From an uncultured Desulfobacterium sp. (GTDB lineage Bacteria > Desulfobacterota > Desulfobacteria > Desulfobacterales > Desulfobacteraceae): a stretch of 14,507 nucleotides of DNA. Location: the NCBI GenBank assembly GCA_937124525.1, contig CAKZLA010000057.1, positions 1 to 14,507 on the forward strand, in the 5' to 3' direction. Shown piece after piece: positions 1 through 6,293 of this stretch. The position numbers and the translations under genes are program-made. Position 1 is the first letter of the stretch. Each line of letters starts with the position of its first letter. The notes beneath the pieces were generated by a model. It saw only the letters and a program-made list of their open reading frames with translations. It had not been told where the DNA came from and did no database searches.

Positions 1-374
1 ATCAACAGATATGCTTGATTAATACAATCAGTTCGACATGTCAATAAAGAGTTGCGTGAAGCATCAACTGCTAACATCATCGAGGATGAATACTCAACTC
101 AACCAACCGATATAATACTAATAATTTTAATAGAAAGAGGCCTGACAAATATCATCAAAGCGTAATCAACAGCATCCCTCGTCTGATACTTCGATGTTCC
201 ACCCGTAACAGCCGCAAAAGACTTGAAGAAGTACAAGCAGTATGGGCTGGGTGACATGGCCATGATATTACCTTATTTCAAGGTTTACTGCTTCTAAAAA
301 ATAACAGTGGGTATAGACGGGAGCCGATGGACTCCCGCTGACCTGATGTGTCTCCCAAGGGTGTGTGACGTCGG
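1..374. other. Gene-free left end with possible decayed reading frame
   Basis: No intact gene is visible here. On the plus strand one frame stays open from 19 to 162, is stopped at 163 (TAA) and 184 (TGA), then reopens from 187 to a TAA at 295. The last piece contains the protein-like stretch DVPPVTAAKDLKKYKQYGLG. No start codon with a ribosome binding site precedes either piece. This may be a decayed gene, but the family is not recognised and chance is not excluded. A weak 6-bp hairpin (CGGGAG/CTCCCG, about 318-337) lies just past the acyl-CoA synthetase stop. It has no adjacent T run, so it is not called as a terminator. Confidence 0.3.
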
Positions 375-1946
375 CTATGGGGTGTTATACTGATCCCGAA
401 GTCTGTTTTTCAGAATTTTCCCAGACCCTGTTTTGGGAAGTTCAGAAATAAAGGCGATCTGTCGGGGCAGTTTGAATTTTGCCAGCCTTTCCCTACAAAA
501 AGCTGATAGCTCCTGTTCCGACAGATCTGCGTTTTGCTTTAATACCACGAGAGCTGCGGGGACTTCTCCCCATTTATCGTCGGCAACGGCTATGACTGCA
601 CACTCCAGTACCTGGGGATGCTTGTATATGATATTTTCAATTTCCACAGATGATATGTTCTCCCCCCCGCTGATGATGATATCTTTTGCCCGGTCCACAA
701 TCAATACATAACCCTGGACGTCCACCGTGGCCAGATCACCGGTGTAGAAAAAGCCCTCTTTTATGGCCTCTTCTGTGGCTTGGGGCAGTTTCCAATATCC
801 CTTCATCACATTATCGCCCCGGACGATGATTTCTCCCACGGTGGAGCCATCCCAGGGCACATCCGTGTCGTTAACATCCACCACCCGAAGATCCACTCCG
901 GGCACTTCCAGGCCGGTGCGGGTGATGTAATCCATCTTTTCCGATTCGGGTTTATCTGTCAGGGTACTTTTCAGGTTGCCCACGGTGAGAAGGGGCGTGG
1001 TTTCGGTGAGACCATATCCGGAATAATACTGGCACCCCAGTTTTTCCATCATGCGTTTTGCATTGACCGGGGACATGGGCGCACCGCCCACCATGGTCCA
1101 GGCCAGGGAGTCCAGTTTGTAGGTATCAAGTTCCGGCAGATCCAGGAGGAAATTGATCATGGTGGGAACCATCATGGCGGCGGTCACCTTTTCATCCTGC
1201 ATGGTCTTAAGTACATCTTTGGGAATAAACTGTCGCTGCATGACATGGCAGCCCCCTTGGTAAGTGACGGACCACATGAAAAAGGCATCGGCAAGGTGAA
1301 ACAAGGGGGCTATGTGATGCCATACCGTGCTATCATCCAGTTTAAAGGAAATAATGGTGGTTAGAGCATTGGCATAGATGTTACGGTGGGTGAGCATGAC
1401 ACCCTTGGGATTTCCCGTGGTGCCGCTGGTATAGTAGAGGTTGAGCATTGCGTTTTCATCTTCCGGTTCACCTGCGATGGGGGTGTCATCGGCATCATCA
1501 ATAAGTGCCTCATAGGTACCGGTGATCCACGCTTCATCTGCAGGGCCATCGGCAATATAAAAGCATTTCAGGGTGGGAACCGCTTCTCGCACCTGGGCCA
1601 TGACAGGCTTGAAATCGCAATGGAAAATAATAGCCTCGGCTTCAGAATCTTTCAGGATGTAGATATACTCTTCCACACTGAGTCGGGTGTTGAGGGGGGA
1701 AAGAACACATCCCGATGCTGCCATACCAAAGTAAAGCTCCATATAGCGGTAGGTATTGTAATCCAGCATGGCGATCCTGCCGCCCTGTGGTATTTGCATT
1801 TCCTGTACAGCTTGAATCACTCGGTTTACGCGATTGTTAACCTGTGCATAGGACAACCGCAGGTCACCGTCGACAACGGCTGTTTTTTCTCCATACAATT
1901 TTACCGCTCTTTTTAGAATTCTGACAGGACTCATGGGTACTTGCAT
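375..1946 (-). CDS. AMP-dependent acyl-CoA synthetase (FadD type)
   Basis: This 523-residue protein is an ANL-superfamily ligase. It activates a carboxylic acid to an acyl-adenylate with ATP and then forms the CoA thioester in the cytoplasm. Visible motifs are the phosphate loop YTSGTTGNPK (172-181), the GYGLTETTP motif (310-318), YTGDLA (401-406), the hinge region DRAKDIIISGGENIS (418-432) and the adenylation lysine K510 in PKTGSGK. Length is normal for the medium/long-chain fatty acyl-CoA ligase branch, and nothing is missing. The start at 1946 has a strong AAGGAGG about 6 nt upstream. Chain length and substrate cannot be read from sequence. It lies on the same strand as the large operon but is separated from it by a toxin-antitoxin pair and about 850 bp of spacer, so it probably has its own promoter. 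It could supply CoA esters to the neighbouring pathway or be unrelated. Confidence 0.93.
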   Translation of the reverse strand: MQVPMSPVRILKRAVKLYGEKTAVVDGDLRLSYAQVNNRVNRVIQAVQEMQIPQGGRIAMLDYNTYRYMELYFGMAASGCVLSPLNTRLSVEEYIYILKDSEAEAIIFHCDFKPVMAQVREAVPTLKCFYIADGPADEAWITGTYEALIDDADDTPIAGEPEDENAMLNLYYTSGTTGNPKGVMLTHRNIYANALTTIISFKLDDSTVWHHIAPLFHLADAFFMWSVTYQGGCHVMQRQFIPKDVLKTMQDEKVTAAMMVPTMINFLLDLPELDTYKLDSLAWTMVGGAPMSPVNAKRMMEKLGCQYYSGYGLTETTPLLTVGNLKSTLTDKPESEKMDYITRTGLEVPGVDLRVVDVNDTDVPWDGSTVGEIIVRGDNVMKGYWKLPQATEEAIKEGFFYTGDLATVDVQGYVLIVDRAKDIIISGGENISSVEIENIIYKHPQVLECAVIAVADDKWGEVPAALVVLKQNADLSEQELSAFCRERLAKFKLPRQIAFISELPKTGSGKILKNRLRDQYNTP

Positions 1947-2052
1947 GTGTGGCCTCCTTTTTTATATTTAAATGACAACCATAGAGTTGAGCGAGGCAGG
2001 TTTGGGAATTAATCTGATGAATGCATGCCCGCCGTTTTCGTATATTAAACAA

Positions 2053-2080
2053 CCCTGGCTAAAGACTCAGGGATTTTTTT
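2053..2080 (+). terminator. Candidate plus-strand intrinsic terminator
   Basis: CCCTG (2053-2057) and CAGGG (2068-2072) form a short stem with a 10-nt loop. One A and then seven T residues (2074-2080) follow, which is the arrangement of a rho-independent terminator read on the plus strand. The stem is only 5-6 bp and no plus-strand gene ends just upstream. It may therefore block antisense transcription, belong to a lost gene, or be chance. Confidence 0.35.
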
Positions 2081-2286
2081 GTCGATTTTGAATTAAAGTA
2101 TTTGTTTGGTTTATATGTTTTTTTTAAATAGTAATTCTTTTTAATAATTCATAATAAGGCGTGTTGATAAGCTGATAAAAGTTATAAGGCAATGATATTA
2201 AAAGAATAATATACTTATTAAACCTACTTGAAATGATATGATTTTATGTTTAAAAAGAGTGGGTTTTGTGTTGATATTAAAAATGT

Positions 2287-2337
2287 GTTCATAATTGCCT
2301 TTTTATGAACATCTTATGAACATTTTTATATTCATAA
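2287..2337. promoter_or_regulatory. Clustered TTATGAAC half-sites (candidate operator)
   Basis: Two direct copies of TTATGAAC occur at 2303-2310 and 2314-2321, one helical turn (11 bp) apart. An inverted GTTCATAA lies at 2287-2294 and an inverted TTCATAA at 2331-2337, with a further TTCATAA at 2148-2154. The phasing and flanking inverted copies resemble a multi-site operator. The region is AT-rich, so some copies may be accidental. It lies about 340-390 bp upstream of the acyl-CoA synthetase start, far for a simple promoter operator. Confidence 0.3.
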
Positions 2338-2408
2338 AAATATCACCGAGGTTAATTGAAGTGACTGTGACACCACCTATTTAAAATAAATTGGAATCAT
2401 CCTATTCC

Positions 2409-2660
2409 TTAATCTTTGAGGAGTGCATCATAGGTGGCAAGCTCCGTGAGAGGCACAATATCTTCCCGGTCAATATATTGCAGTGCAAATTTTGGCTACC
2501 CACTTAAGGCTGGAAAGCCTTTAAAATTAAGCGTCTTAGCAGCTTTAATTTTAGGGACTGAAAGCTAATTATCCAGATAAAAAGCCTTCAGAATATCCCG
2601 CCTTACAAACTTTCTTATCTGCGGGATAAGGTGTGGTCTGAATGTTATTGTCTCTGTCAT
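2409..2660 (-). pseudogene. Small unrecognised gene interrupted by a 72-nt palindromic insert
   Basis: On the minus strand an ATG at 2660 opens a frame of 31 codons that looks like protein (begins MTETITFRPHLIP) and stops at 2565-2567 (TAG). In the same frame, beyond a second TAG at 2496-2498, 28 further protein-like codons run to a TAA at 2409 (they include DREDIVPLTELATYDALL). The stretch from the first TAG through the second, 2496-2567, is 72 nt, a multiple of three, and contains an inverted repeat. Removing it joins the two parts into an uninterrupted frame of about 59 codons. The simplest reading is a small gene disrupted by a short repeat element. The family is not recognised. Its position next to the toxin-antitoxin pair suggests a decayed small accessory or antitoxin-like gene, but that is only a guess from context. 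The ribosome binding site is weak. Confidence 0.4.
2495..2567. repeat. Short imperfect palindromic (REP/MITE-like) element
   Basis: Within this stretch AAAATTAA (2522-2529) and TTAATTTT (2545-2552) form a perfect 8-bp inverted repeat. The pairing extends inward through GC/GC and outward through CCTTT/AGGG with a bulge, giving a stem of roughly 14 bp. A second small hairpin, GGCTggaaAGCC, is adjacent at about 2508-2519. No coding capacity is seen. It interrupts an otherwise open small frame, which is why it is read as an inserted element. No second copy was found in this window. Confidence 0.4.
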
Positions 2661-2718
2661 GATTTTCTTTTTTACAATCTCATACCCTTAAATGTCATAT
2701 CGATAGAAAAATAAAAAA

Positions 2719-2793
2719 TTATTCAAGCTGTCTGTGGGCTTCACCAACCGCAAGATTAAACACCTCTTTTATTTGAGGAAAAGCCAGGAACAA
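2719..2793 (-). other. Short protein-like tail downstream of the PIN toxin
   Basis: Directly after the toxin stop (TAA at 2794-2796) the same frame continues for 24 codons to a TAA at 2719-2721. It contains the protein-like string FPQIKEVFNLAVGEAHRQLE. PIN toxins of this class normally end about where this one stops, so this is more likely the end of a decayed neighbour or chance than a lost toxin extension. No start codon with a ribosome binding site is visible. Confidence 0.2.
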
Positions 2794-3198
2794 TTACGGA
2801 CAAACAAGTTTAATATTGGGGAAATATGTCTTGTATTTTGCAGTATCTCTTGTGATTAAATCAAATGAAGATACGGATGCATGTGCACCTATAAAAAAAT
2901 TTGGCAGTGTTGAACTCTTTGTACCTTTATTTTTTCGATAGTTAAGGAATACCTTTCCAGCCAGAAAAAGAGCTTCACGAGGTATCTCCAGAACTGTCAC
3001 ACCCACTTGGCCAATTGCATGTTCAACTTCTTCGATTCGATTGAAACCGATTGACACTTCAGTGTATACAATCGAATTTATGTATAATGTATTAGTACGA
3101 CTGTATATACATAGTATCTTTTCAGACCAGTTAGCCCATTTGGGATCATCAGTAAACAGGTCAAGTAAAACACATGAATCTACAAAAACACCATTCAT
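2794..3198 (-). CDS. PIN-domain (VapC-type) toxin with altered active site
   Basis: This 134-residue protein has the size and layout of a type II PIN-domain ribonuclease toxin. The N-terminal FVDSCVLLDLF carries the first metal-binding acid (D7). E47 in YTEVS fits the second position, and D118 in ITRD fits the last. The conserved motif usually seen as LPDFFIGAHA reads LPNFFIGAHA, so the expected third acidic residue is N100 (codon AAT at 2899-2901). One base change would convert Asp to Asn. In PIN nucleases loss of this acid normally impairs metal binding and catalysis, so the toxin may be inactive or attenuated. The gene overlaps the antitoxin by 4 nt (ATGA), which indicates translational coupling, and an AAGAG lies shortly upstream of the start. 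Family assignment is firm; activity is doubtful. Confidence 0.88.
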   Translation of the reverse strand: MNGVFVDSCVLLDLFTDDPKWANWSEKILCIYSRTNTLYINSIVYTEVSIGFNRIEEVEHAIGQVGVTVLEIPREALFLAGKVFLNYRKNKGTKSSTLPNFFIGAHASVSSFDLITRDTAKYKTYFPNIKLVCP

Positions 3199-3419
3199 TT
3201 TTTTTCTCTTGTTAGATTCATGATTTCGTCTGTCGACATTTTAGCAGTAGCAATTCCTCGTAACTTGGTGAACTTGGAAGTTGGTTTATCTTTTGCTACC
3301 TTAACAATATAAAACCTGCCATTGTCTTCTTGAAACTCAATATTTGTTTCAGGAACAATTCCCAAAATTTCTCTAACCTCTTTAGGAATTGTCACTTGCC
3401 CTTTTGTCGTTACACGCAT
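3195..3419 (-). CDS. AbrB/MazE-fold antitoxin
   Basis: This 74-residue protein begins MRVTTKGQVTIPKEVREILG, the signature of the swapped-hairpin AbrB/SpoVT/MazE DNA-binding domain, which spans about residues 1-45. The C-terminal third (after DKPTSKFTKL) would wrap and neutralise the PIN toxin encoded by the next gene. Antitoxins of this fold dimerise on a palindrome at their own promoter, and a perfect palindrome lies 17-42 nt upstream here. The start at 3419 has GAGAGG at suitable spacing. The antitoxin appears intact even though the toxin active site is altered. That would be expected if the pair is decaying toxin-first or kept for its regulation. Confidence 0.9.
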   Translation of the reverse strand: MRVTTKGQVTIPKEVREILGIVPETNIEFQEDNGRFYIVKVAKDKPTSKFTKLRGIATAKMSTDEIMNLTREKK

Positions 3420-3436
3420 ATCAGACCTCTCTTTTA

Positions 3437-3461
3437 AAGTAATACCATTATAGTATTACTT
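3437..3461 (-). promoter_or_regulatory. Toxin-antitoxin promoter/operator palindrome
   Basis: AAGTAATAC (3437-3445) and GTATTACTT (3453-3461) are a perfect 9-bp inverted repeat with a 7-nt spacer. The spacer contains ATTATA (3447-3452), which is TATAAT on the minus strand and so a consensus -10 box reading into the antitoxin. A weak TTGTGC lies 17 bp further upstream (3470-3475). Antitoxin binding to this palindrome would cover the -10 box, the usual autoregulation of such operons. Confidence 0.7.
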
Positions 3462-3625
3462 GTCGTTCCGCACAACTTTTTTTTACACTCAGCTATCAAG
3501 TTTTTTAAATTACTTCTCCGATCCACATTTTTTTCAAGTAAAAAATACAATTGTTTATTAAGGATATTGCAGAAAGAAGGGATGCTGCGAGATGTCATAC
3601 AATAAAAGAAGGGAAGAACGGCGAT

Positions 3626-3651
3626 GCTTTAAGCCCATCAGATGGGAAAGC
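3626..3651 (-). terminator. Possible hairpin at the end of the large operon
   Basis: Just past the racemase-family stop, CCCAT (3634-3638) pairs with ATGGG (3642-3646) around a 3-nt loop. Outer GCTTT (3626-3630) pairs with AAAGC (3647-3651) across a small internal bulge. The minus-strand sequence that follows is only mildly T-rich, with no real T run, so intrinsic termination is uncertain. Confidence 0.3.
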
Positions 3652-3674
3652 ACACCGTCACTATTAATATTTTA

Positions 3675-4388
3675 TCAAAGGTTTGTGGGCAGGAGAGAAG
3701 CCCAGGCAGTATCAAGCAAAGTAGTAACATCAAATACAGCCCGGCCGGTAACCTGCCGGACTTCATCAGCATAGGGCGGCATATTGGTACACTCCAGAAC
3801 AATGGGACCCACTTCGGGATGTCTGTTGATCAGTTCCCGGGCAGCAGCCCCCATCTCCCTGCGGCAAAGATCTTCATCCAAAGTTGTTTTCCCCTGGATA
3901 AACACCTCGTTAAACTCCCGTGTCTGATCCATACCCTGAATAGCCATGGGAATATTTTCAATGCCGATGGCGCTTAAATGTTTCTGGGTCAGGGCGGCTT
4001 TCCGGGCCGTGATAATCCCCACCTTCTGCCAGGGTTTTAAAATTGTCCGGGCCAGGTGCACCTGGAGGAGGCTGGATGAAAACACGGGGACATCCAGGGC
4101 CTGTATCAATTCTTGATGAAACAGGGCCAGGAATCCGCAGGAGGTACCAAGGGCAATGGCCCCCGTTTTGATCAGGGCGCGGCCCGTGTCGATGAAGGGC
4201 TGTATCAGATTTTCATCGGCCTGAATCACCAAACGTTCCACAGAGGCGTTCTTCACCACTTGATATTGGACCGGAAAATCAAATGTGGCAGGATTGCCGA
4301 TATCTCCCTTAATGCGGGGAAATGTGGTGTCCAGCATGATAATCCCCATGAACGGGGCAGGGGATACTATTATTTTGGGGGCGGTCAT
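3675..4388 (-). CDS. Aspartate/glutamate/hydantoin racemase-family protein
   Basis: This 237-residue protein belongs to the two-cysteine, cofactor-free racemase superfamily (Asp/Glu racemase, hydantoin racemase and relatives). The catalytic cysteines are C84 in GTSCGF and C200 in LECTNMPP, at the usual places in the two domains. The N-terminus with LDTTFPRIKGDIGNP matches a subgroup usually annotated only as racemase family. Having both cysteines argues for proton-shuttling racemisation or isomerisation and against the single-cysteine arylmalonate decarboxylases. It is the last gene of the operon, 47 nt after the large dehydrogenase subunit, with a modest AAGAGA before the start. The likely role is to convert one stereoisomer of the imported amino or imino acid into the one the dehydrogenase uses. 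The substrate is inferred from context only. Confidence 0.85.
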   Translation of the reverse strand: MTAPKIIVSPAPFMGIIMLDTTFPRIKGDIGNPATFDFPVQYQVVKNASVERLVIQADENLIQPFIDTGRALIKTGAIALGTSCGFLALFHQELIQALDVPVFSSSLLQVHLARTILKPWQKVGIITARKAALTQKHLSAIGIENIPMAIQGMDQTREFNEVFIQGKTTLDEDLCRREMGAAARELINRHPEVGPIVLECTNMPPYADEVRQVTGRAVFDVTTLLDTAWASLLPTNL

Positions 4389-4435
4389 ATAAATCTCTTA
4401 TATATTATTTGTTGTGTCGGTGATGGATATGGGGC

Positions 4436-5905
4436 CTATAAAGAATTTAAAAAAGCATTCACTCCCACATTTTTCACCGGTGCTCTGGTGTGGGAAGCGC
4501 CAATGTTCTCCGGTTTTTTCCGGGTTAACGCCGTAATAACATCAAAGATAACAGGCCCGCAGATGCGTCCCTGGCATCGTCCCATGCCGCATCGGGTGGC
4601 TTTTTTAAGGCCCACGGTGGTGTGAAAACCCTGTCCTATACTTTTTTTGATATGTCCCATGGTTATCTCTTCGCACCGGCAGATAATAGTATCATCGGGG
4701 ATGGCAGCGTAGGCCGACGACGGCACCCGGCAAAGATCATTGAGAAAACTTCCATAATCCATCTGGCGACGACGCTGGGAGATCAATCGACGATACTCCC
4801 TTTGCAAGCTATCTTTTCCATCAGTCACGCCCGCTTGATCCATTTTTCCCTGTTTTTCCAGGATGGACAGGGCCACCAGTTTACCCTCCACATGGGATTT
4901 TTTGGCACCGGCAATGCCCGTGATCTCTCCTGCGGCATACACCGACGGTACCGAGGTCTCAAGATGATCATCCACCTGGATCACCCAGCCCCCCTTGTCT
5001 TTGTCATAGGAGACATCACACCCTGCCTGCACCGGCAGTTCAATATTAGGAACAAACCCATATCCCATGGCAAGGGAACGGGTGGGCCAGGTTGTCTCCG
5101 TGCCCCGGATCACACAACCTTTAAAGTTTGTTTTTGCCACGATCACTGACTCCAGCCTCTCTTTTCCACAGGCCTCAACAATGCGGACCCCCTGCTCCAT
5201 GGGGGTGCGGGCCAGGGCCATTTTACCCATGTGAAAACCGCCTTCCAAAAGTTTGGGCCAATGGTTTTTAATGTGGGGCAGAAAGGAAAGTTTCTTTTTC
5301 AGGGTATTTTCATCCAAAAGGGCGCTCACCCGGCCGCCATTGGCCAGAAGTTCCGTGGCCAGAACCATTTGAAGCGGGCTGCTCCCGGCAATAAGGGTTT
5401 CCCGGGCGGGGAGCACCCCATGGCTTTTTATGAGAATCTGGGCCGCCCCCAATGAGATAACACCGGGCAAATCCCATCCTTTAAAAGGCAGATATCGTTC
5501 CCGGGCACCGGTGGCCAGGATCAGATGATCCGCCTGAACTTCCACCATGCTTTCCCCTTTGTCAGGGGAAAATGTCTGGATTAAAAGTCGGTTCTCACTG
5601 AAAATACCCAGCACCTGGGCCTGGATCAGCCGTTCCATGCCCTGACCAGAGGGTATCGTTGTTTTCCGGCACTGGCCTTTTACCCGTTGGGCCAGACTAA
5701 ATCCCTTTTTTTTCATGCCATCGGGTTCCATGCGGGGAAACCATGGGGCTTTTTTGGGTACCTTTCGGATCAACTGGCCCCCGGCATGGAGGTTTTCATC
5801 AATGATGAGAATGTCCAGTCCCTTACCGGCAAGGGTGTTGGCAGCGGACATTCCTGCCATGCCGCATCCCACAATAATTACGTGATATTTACATGGGACC
5901 GTCAT
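4436..5905 (-). CDS. FAD/NAD-binding dehydrogenase large subunit with BFD-like [2Fe-2S] domain (HcnB-like)
   Basis: This 489-residue protein is built like HcnB, the opine dehydrogenase A subunits and D-hydroxyproline dehydrogenase alpha subunits. An N-terminal FAD Rossmann fold (VGCGMAGMSAANTL, about 12-25) is followed by the ATGARER motif (131-137), a second nucleotide-binding region near 171-200 and a C-terminal BFD-like iron-sulfur domain. Candidate cluster ligands are C409 and C411 (CRCEE) plus C439 and C444 (CGMGRC), with C449 nearby. In these complexes this subunit passes electrons from the DAO-type subunit onward. The second nucleotide motif reads AGSSPLQ, with Ser where a GxG glycine is common, so binding of NAD(P) there is uncertain. 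The start overlaps the small Fe-S subunit stop by 4 nt (ATGA). The acceptor in vivo (quinone, ferredoxin or NAD) is unknown. Confidence 0.9.
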   Translation of the reverse strand: MTVPCKYHVIIVGCGMAGMSAANTLAGKGLDILIIDENLHAGGQLIRKVPKKAPWFPRMEPDGMKKKGFSLAQRVKGQCRKTTIPSGQGMERLIQAQVLGIFSENRLLIQTFSPDKGESMVEVQADHLILATGARERYLPFKGWDLPGVISLGAAQILIKSHGVLPARETLIAGSSPLQMVLATELLANGGRVSALLDENTLKKKLSFLPHIKNHWPKLLEGGFHMGKMALARTPMEQGVRIVEACGKERLESVIVAKTNFKGCVIRGTETTWPTRSLAMGYGFVPNIELPVQAGCDVSYDKDKGGWVIQVDDHLETSVPSVYAAGEITGIAGAKKSHVEGKLVALSILEKQGKMDQAGVTDGKDSLQREYRRLISQRRRQMDYGSFLNDLCRVPSSAYAAIPDDTIICRCEEITMGHIKKSIGQGFHTTVGLKKATRCGMGRCQGRICGPVIFDVITALTRKKPENIGASHTRAPVKNVGVNAFLNSL

Positions 5906-6288
5906 TTCTGCATTTTCCTCTGAATTTCTGCCCCCTGTCTGCCAGGAGAAAGGTCCATGTCCGGGTGGGTGTTATGGGAGTCATTCTGGTGGGTTAAAAT
6001 GTCCATATTGCCTTTTACCTGTGTCATGCAGGCCCGTTGGTCCGGGATGCCATTGATCTCAACCCGGCATTGGTAGCAGATACCCATACCGCATAAAATA
6101 CCCCGGTTTTGATGGGTCTTTCGGGTGGTCCCCAATATTTGAATGTCCGATGCCACCAGGGCCGCATGGACGGTCTCTCCCTCATAGGCGGTGACGGATT
6201 TTCCGTCCACAGTGAGGGTTATTTTTTTGCCCCGCTGCACAGACCTGATCCTAAGATCTGTGCCTGTTTCTATTCTCTTGCTATCCAT
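5902..6288 (-). CDS. Small [2Fe-2S] ferredoxin-like dehydrogenase subunit (HcnA-like)
   Basis: This protein of about 128 residues holds one plant-type ferredoxin domain. The cluster ligands are C66, C71, C74 and C87 (GILCGMGICYQC, then RAC), spaced C-x4-C-x2-C-x12-C as in HcnA and the small subunits of opine and D-hydroxyproline dehydrogenases. The C-terminal 30-40 residues are polar and look disordered, a little longer than needed. Two starts are possible. ATG at 6297 overlaps the upstream stop as ATGA but sits only 1 nt after AAGGAG. ATG at 6288 has the same AAGGAG at 10 nt and is preferred here. It lies between the two flavoprotein subunits and must form one complex with them, carrying electrons between their flavins. 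Confidence 0.9.
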   Translation of the reverse strand: MDSKRIETGTDLRIRSVQRGKKITLTVDGKSVTAYEGETVHAALVASDIQILGTTRKTHQNRGILCGMGICYQCRVEINGIPDQRACMTQVKGNMDILTHQNDSHNTHPDMDLSPGRQGAEIQRKMQK

Positions 6289-6293
6289 TGGGT

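Larger units (their letters stand above)
1947..2408. other. AT-rich intergenic spacer upstream of the acyl-CoA synthetase
   Basis: This gene-free, strongly AT-rich stretch holds the expected promoter region of the acyl-CoA synthetase, a candidate plus-strand terminator near 2053-2080 and a cluster of TTATGAAC-type half-sites at 2287-2337 (both listed separately). No convincing -35/-10 pair could be picked for the minus strand. No open frame here looks coding. Confidence 0.5.

Noticed and set aside
780..1364. Plus-strand open frame of 194 codons opposite the acyl-CoA synthetase
   Set aside because: It is antisense to a gene with complete catalytic motifs, has no family-like motif and no ribosome binding site.
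1386..1916. Plus-strand open frame of 176 codons opposite the acyl-CoA synthetase
   Set aside because: Shadow of the real gene on the other strand; its composition follows the sense-strand codons.
4622..5149. Plus-strand open frame of 175 codons opposite the HcnB-like gene
   Set aside because: Antisense shadow; the minus strand encodes clear FAD and BFD motifs through the same bases.
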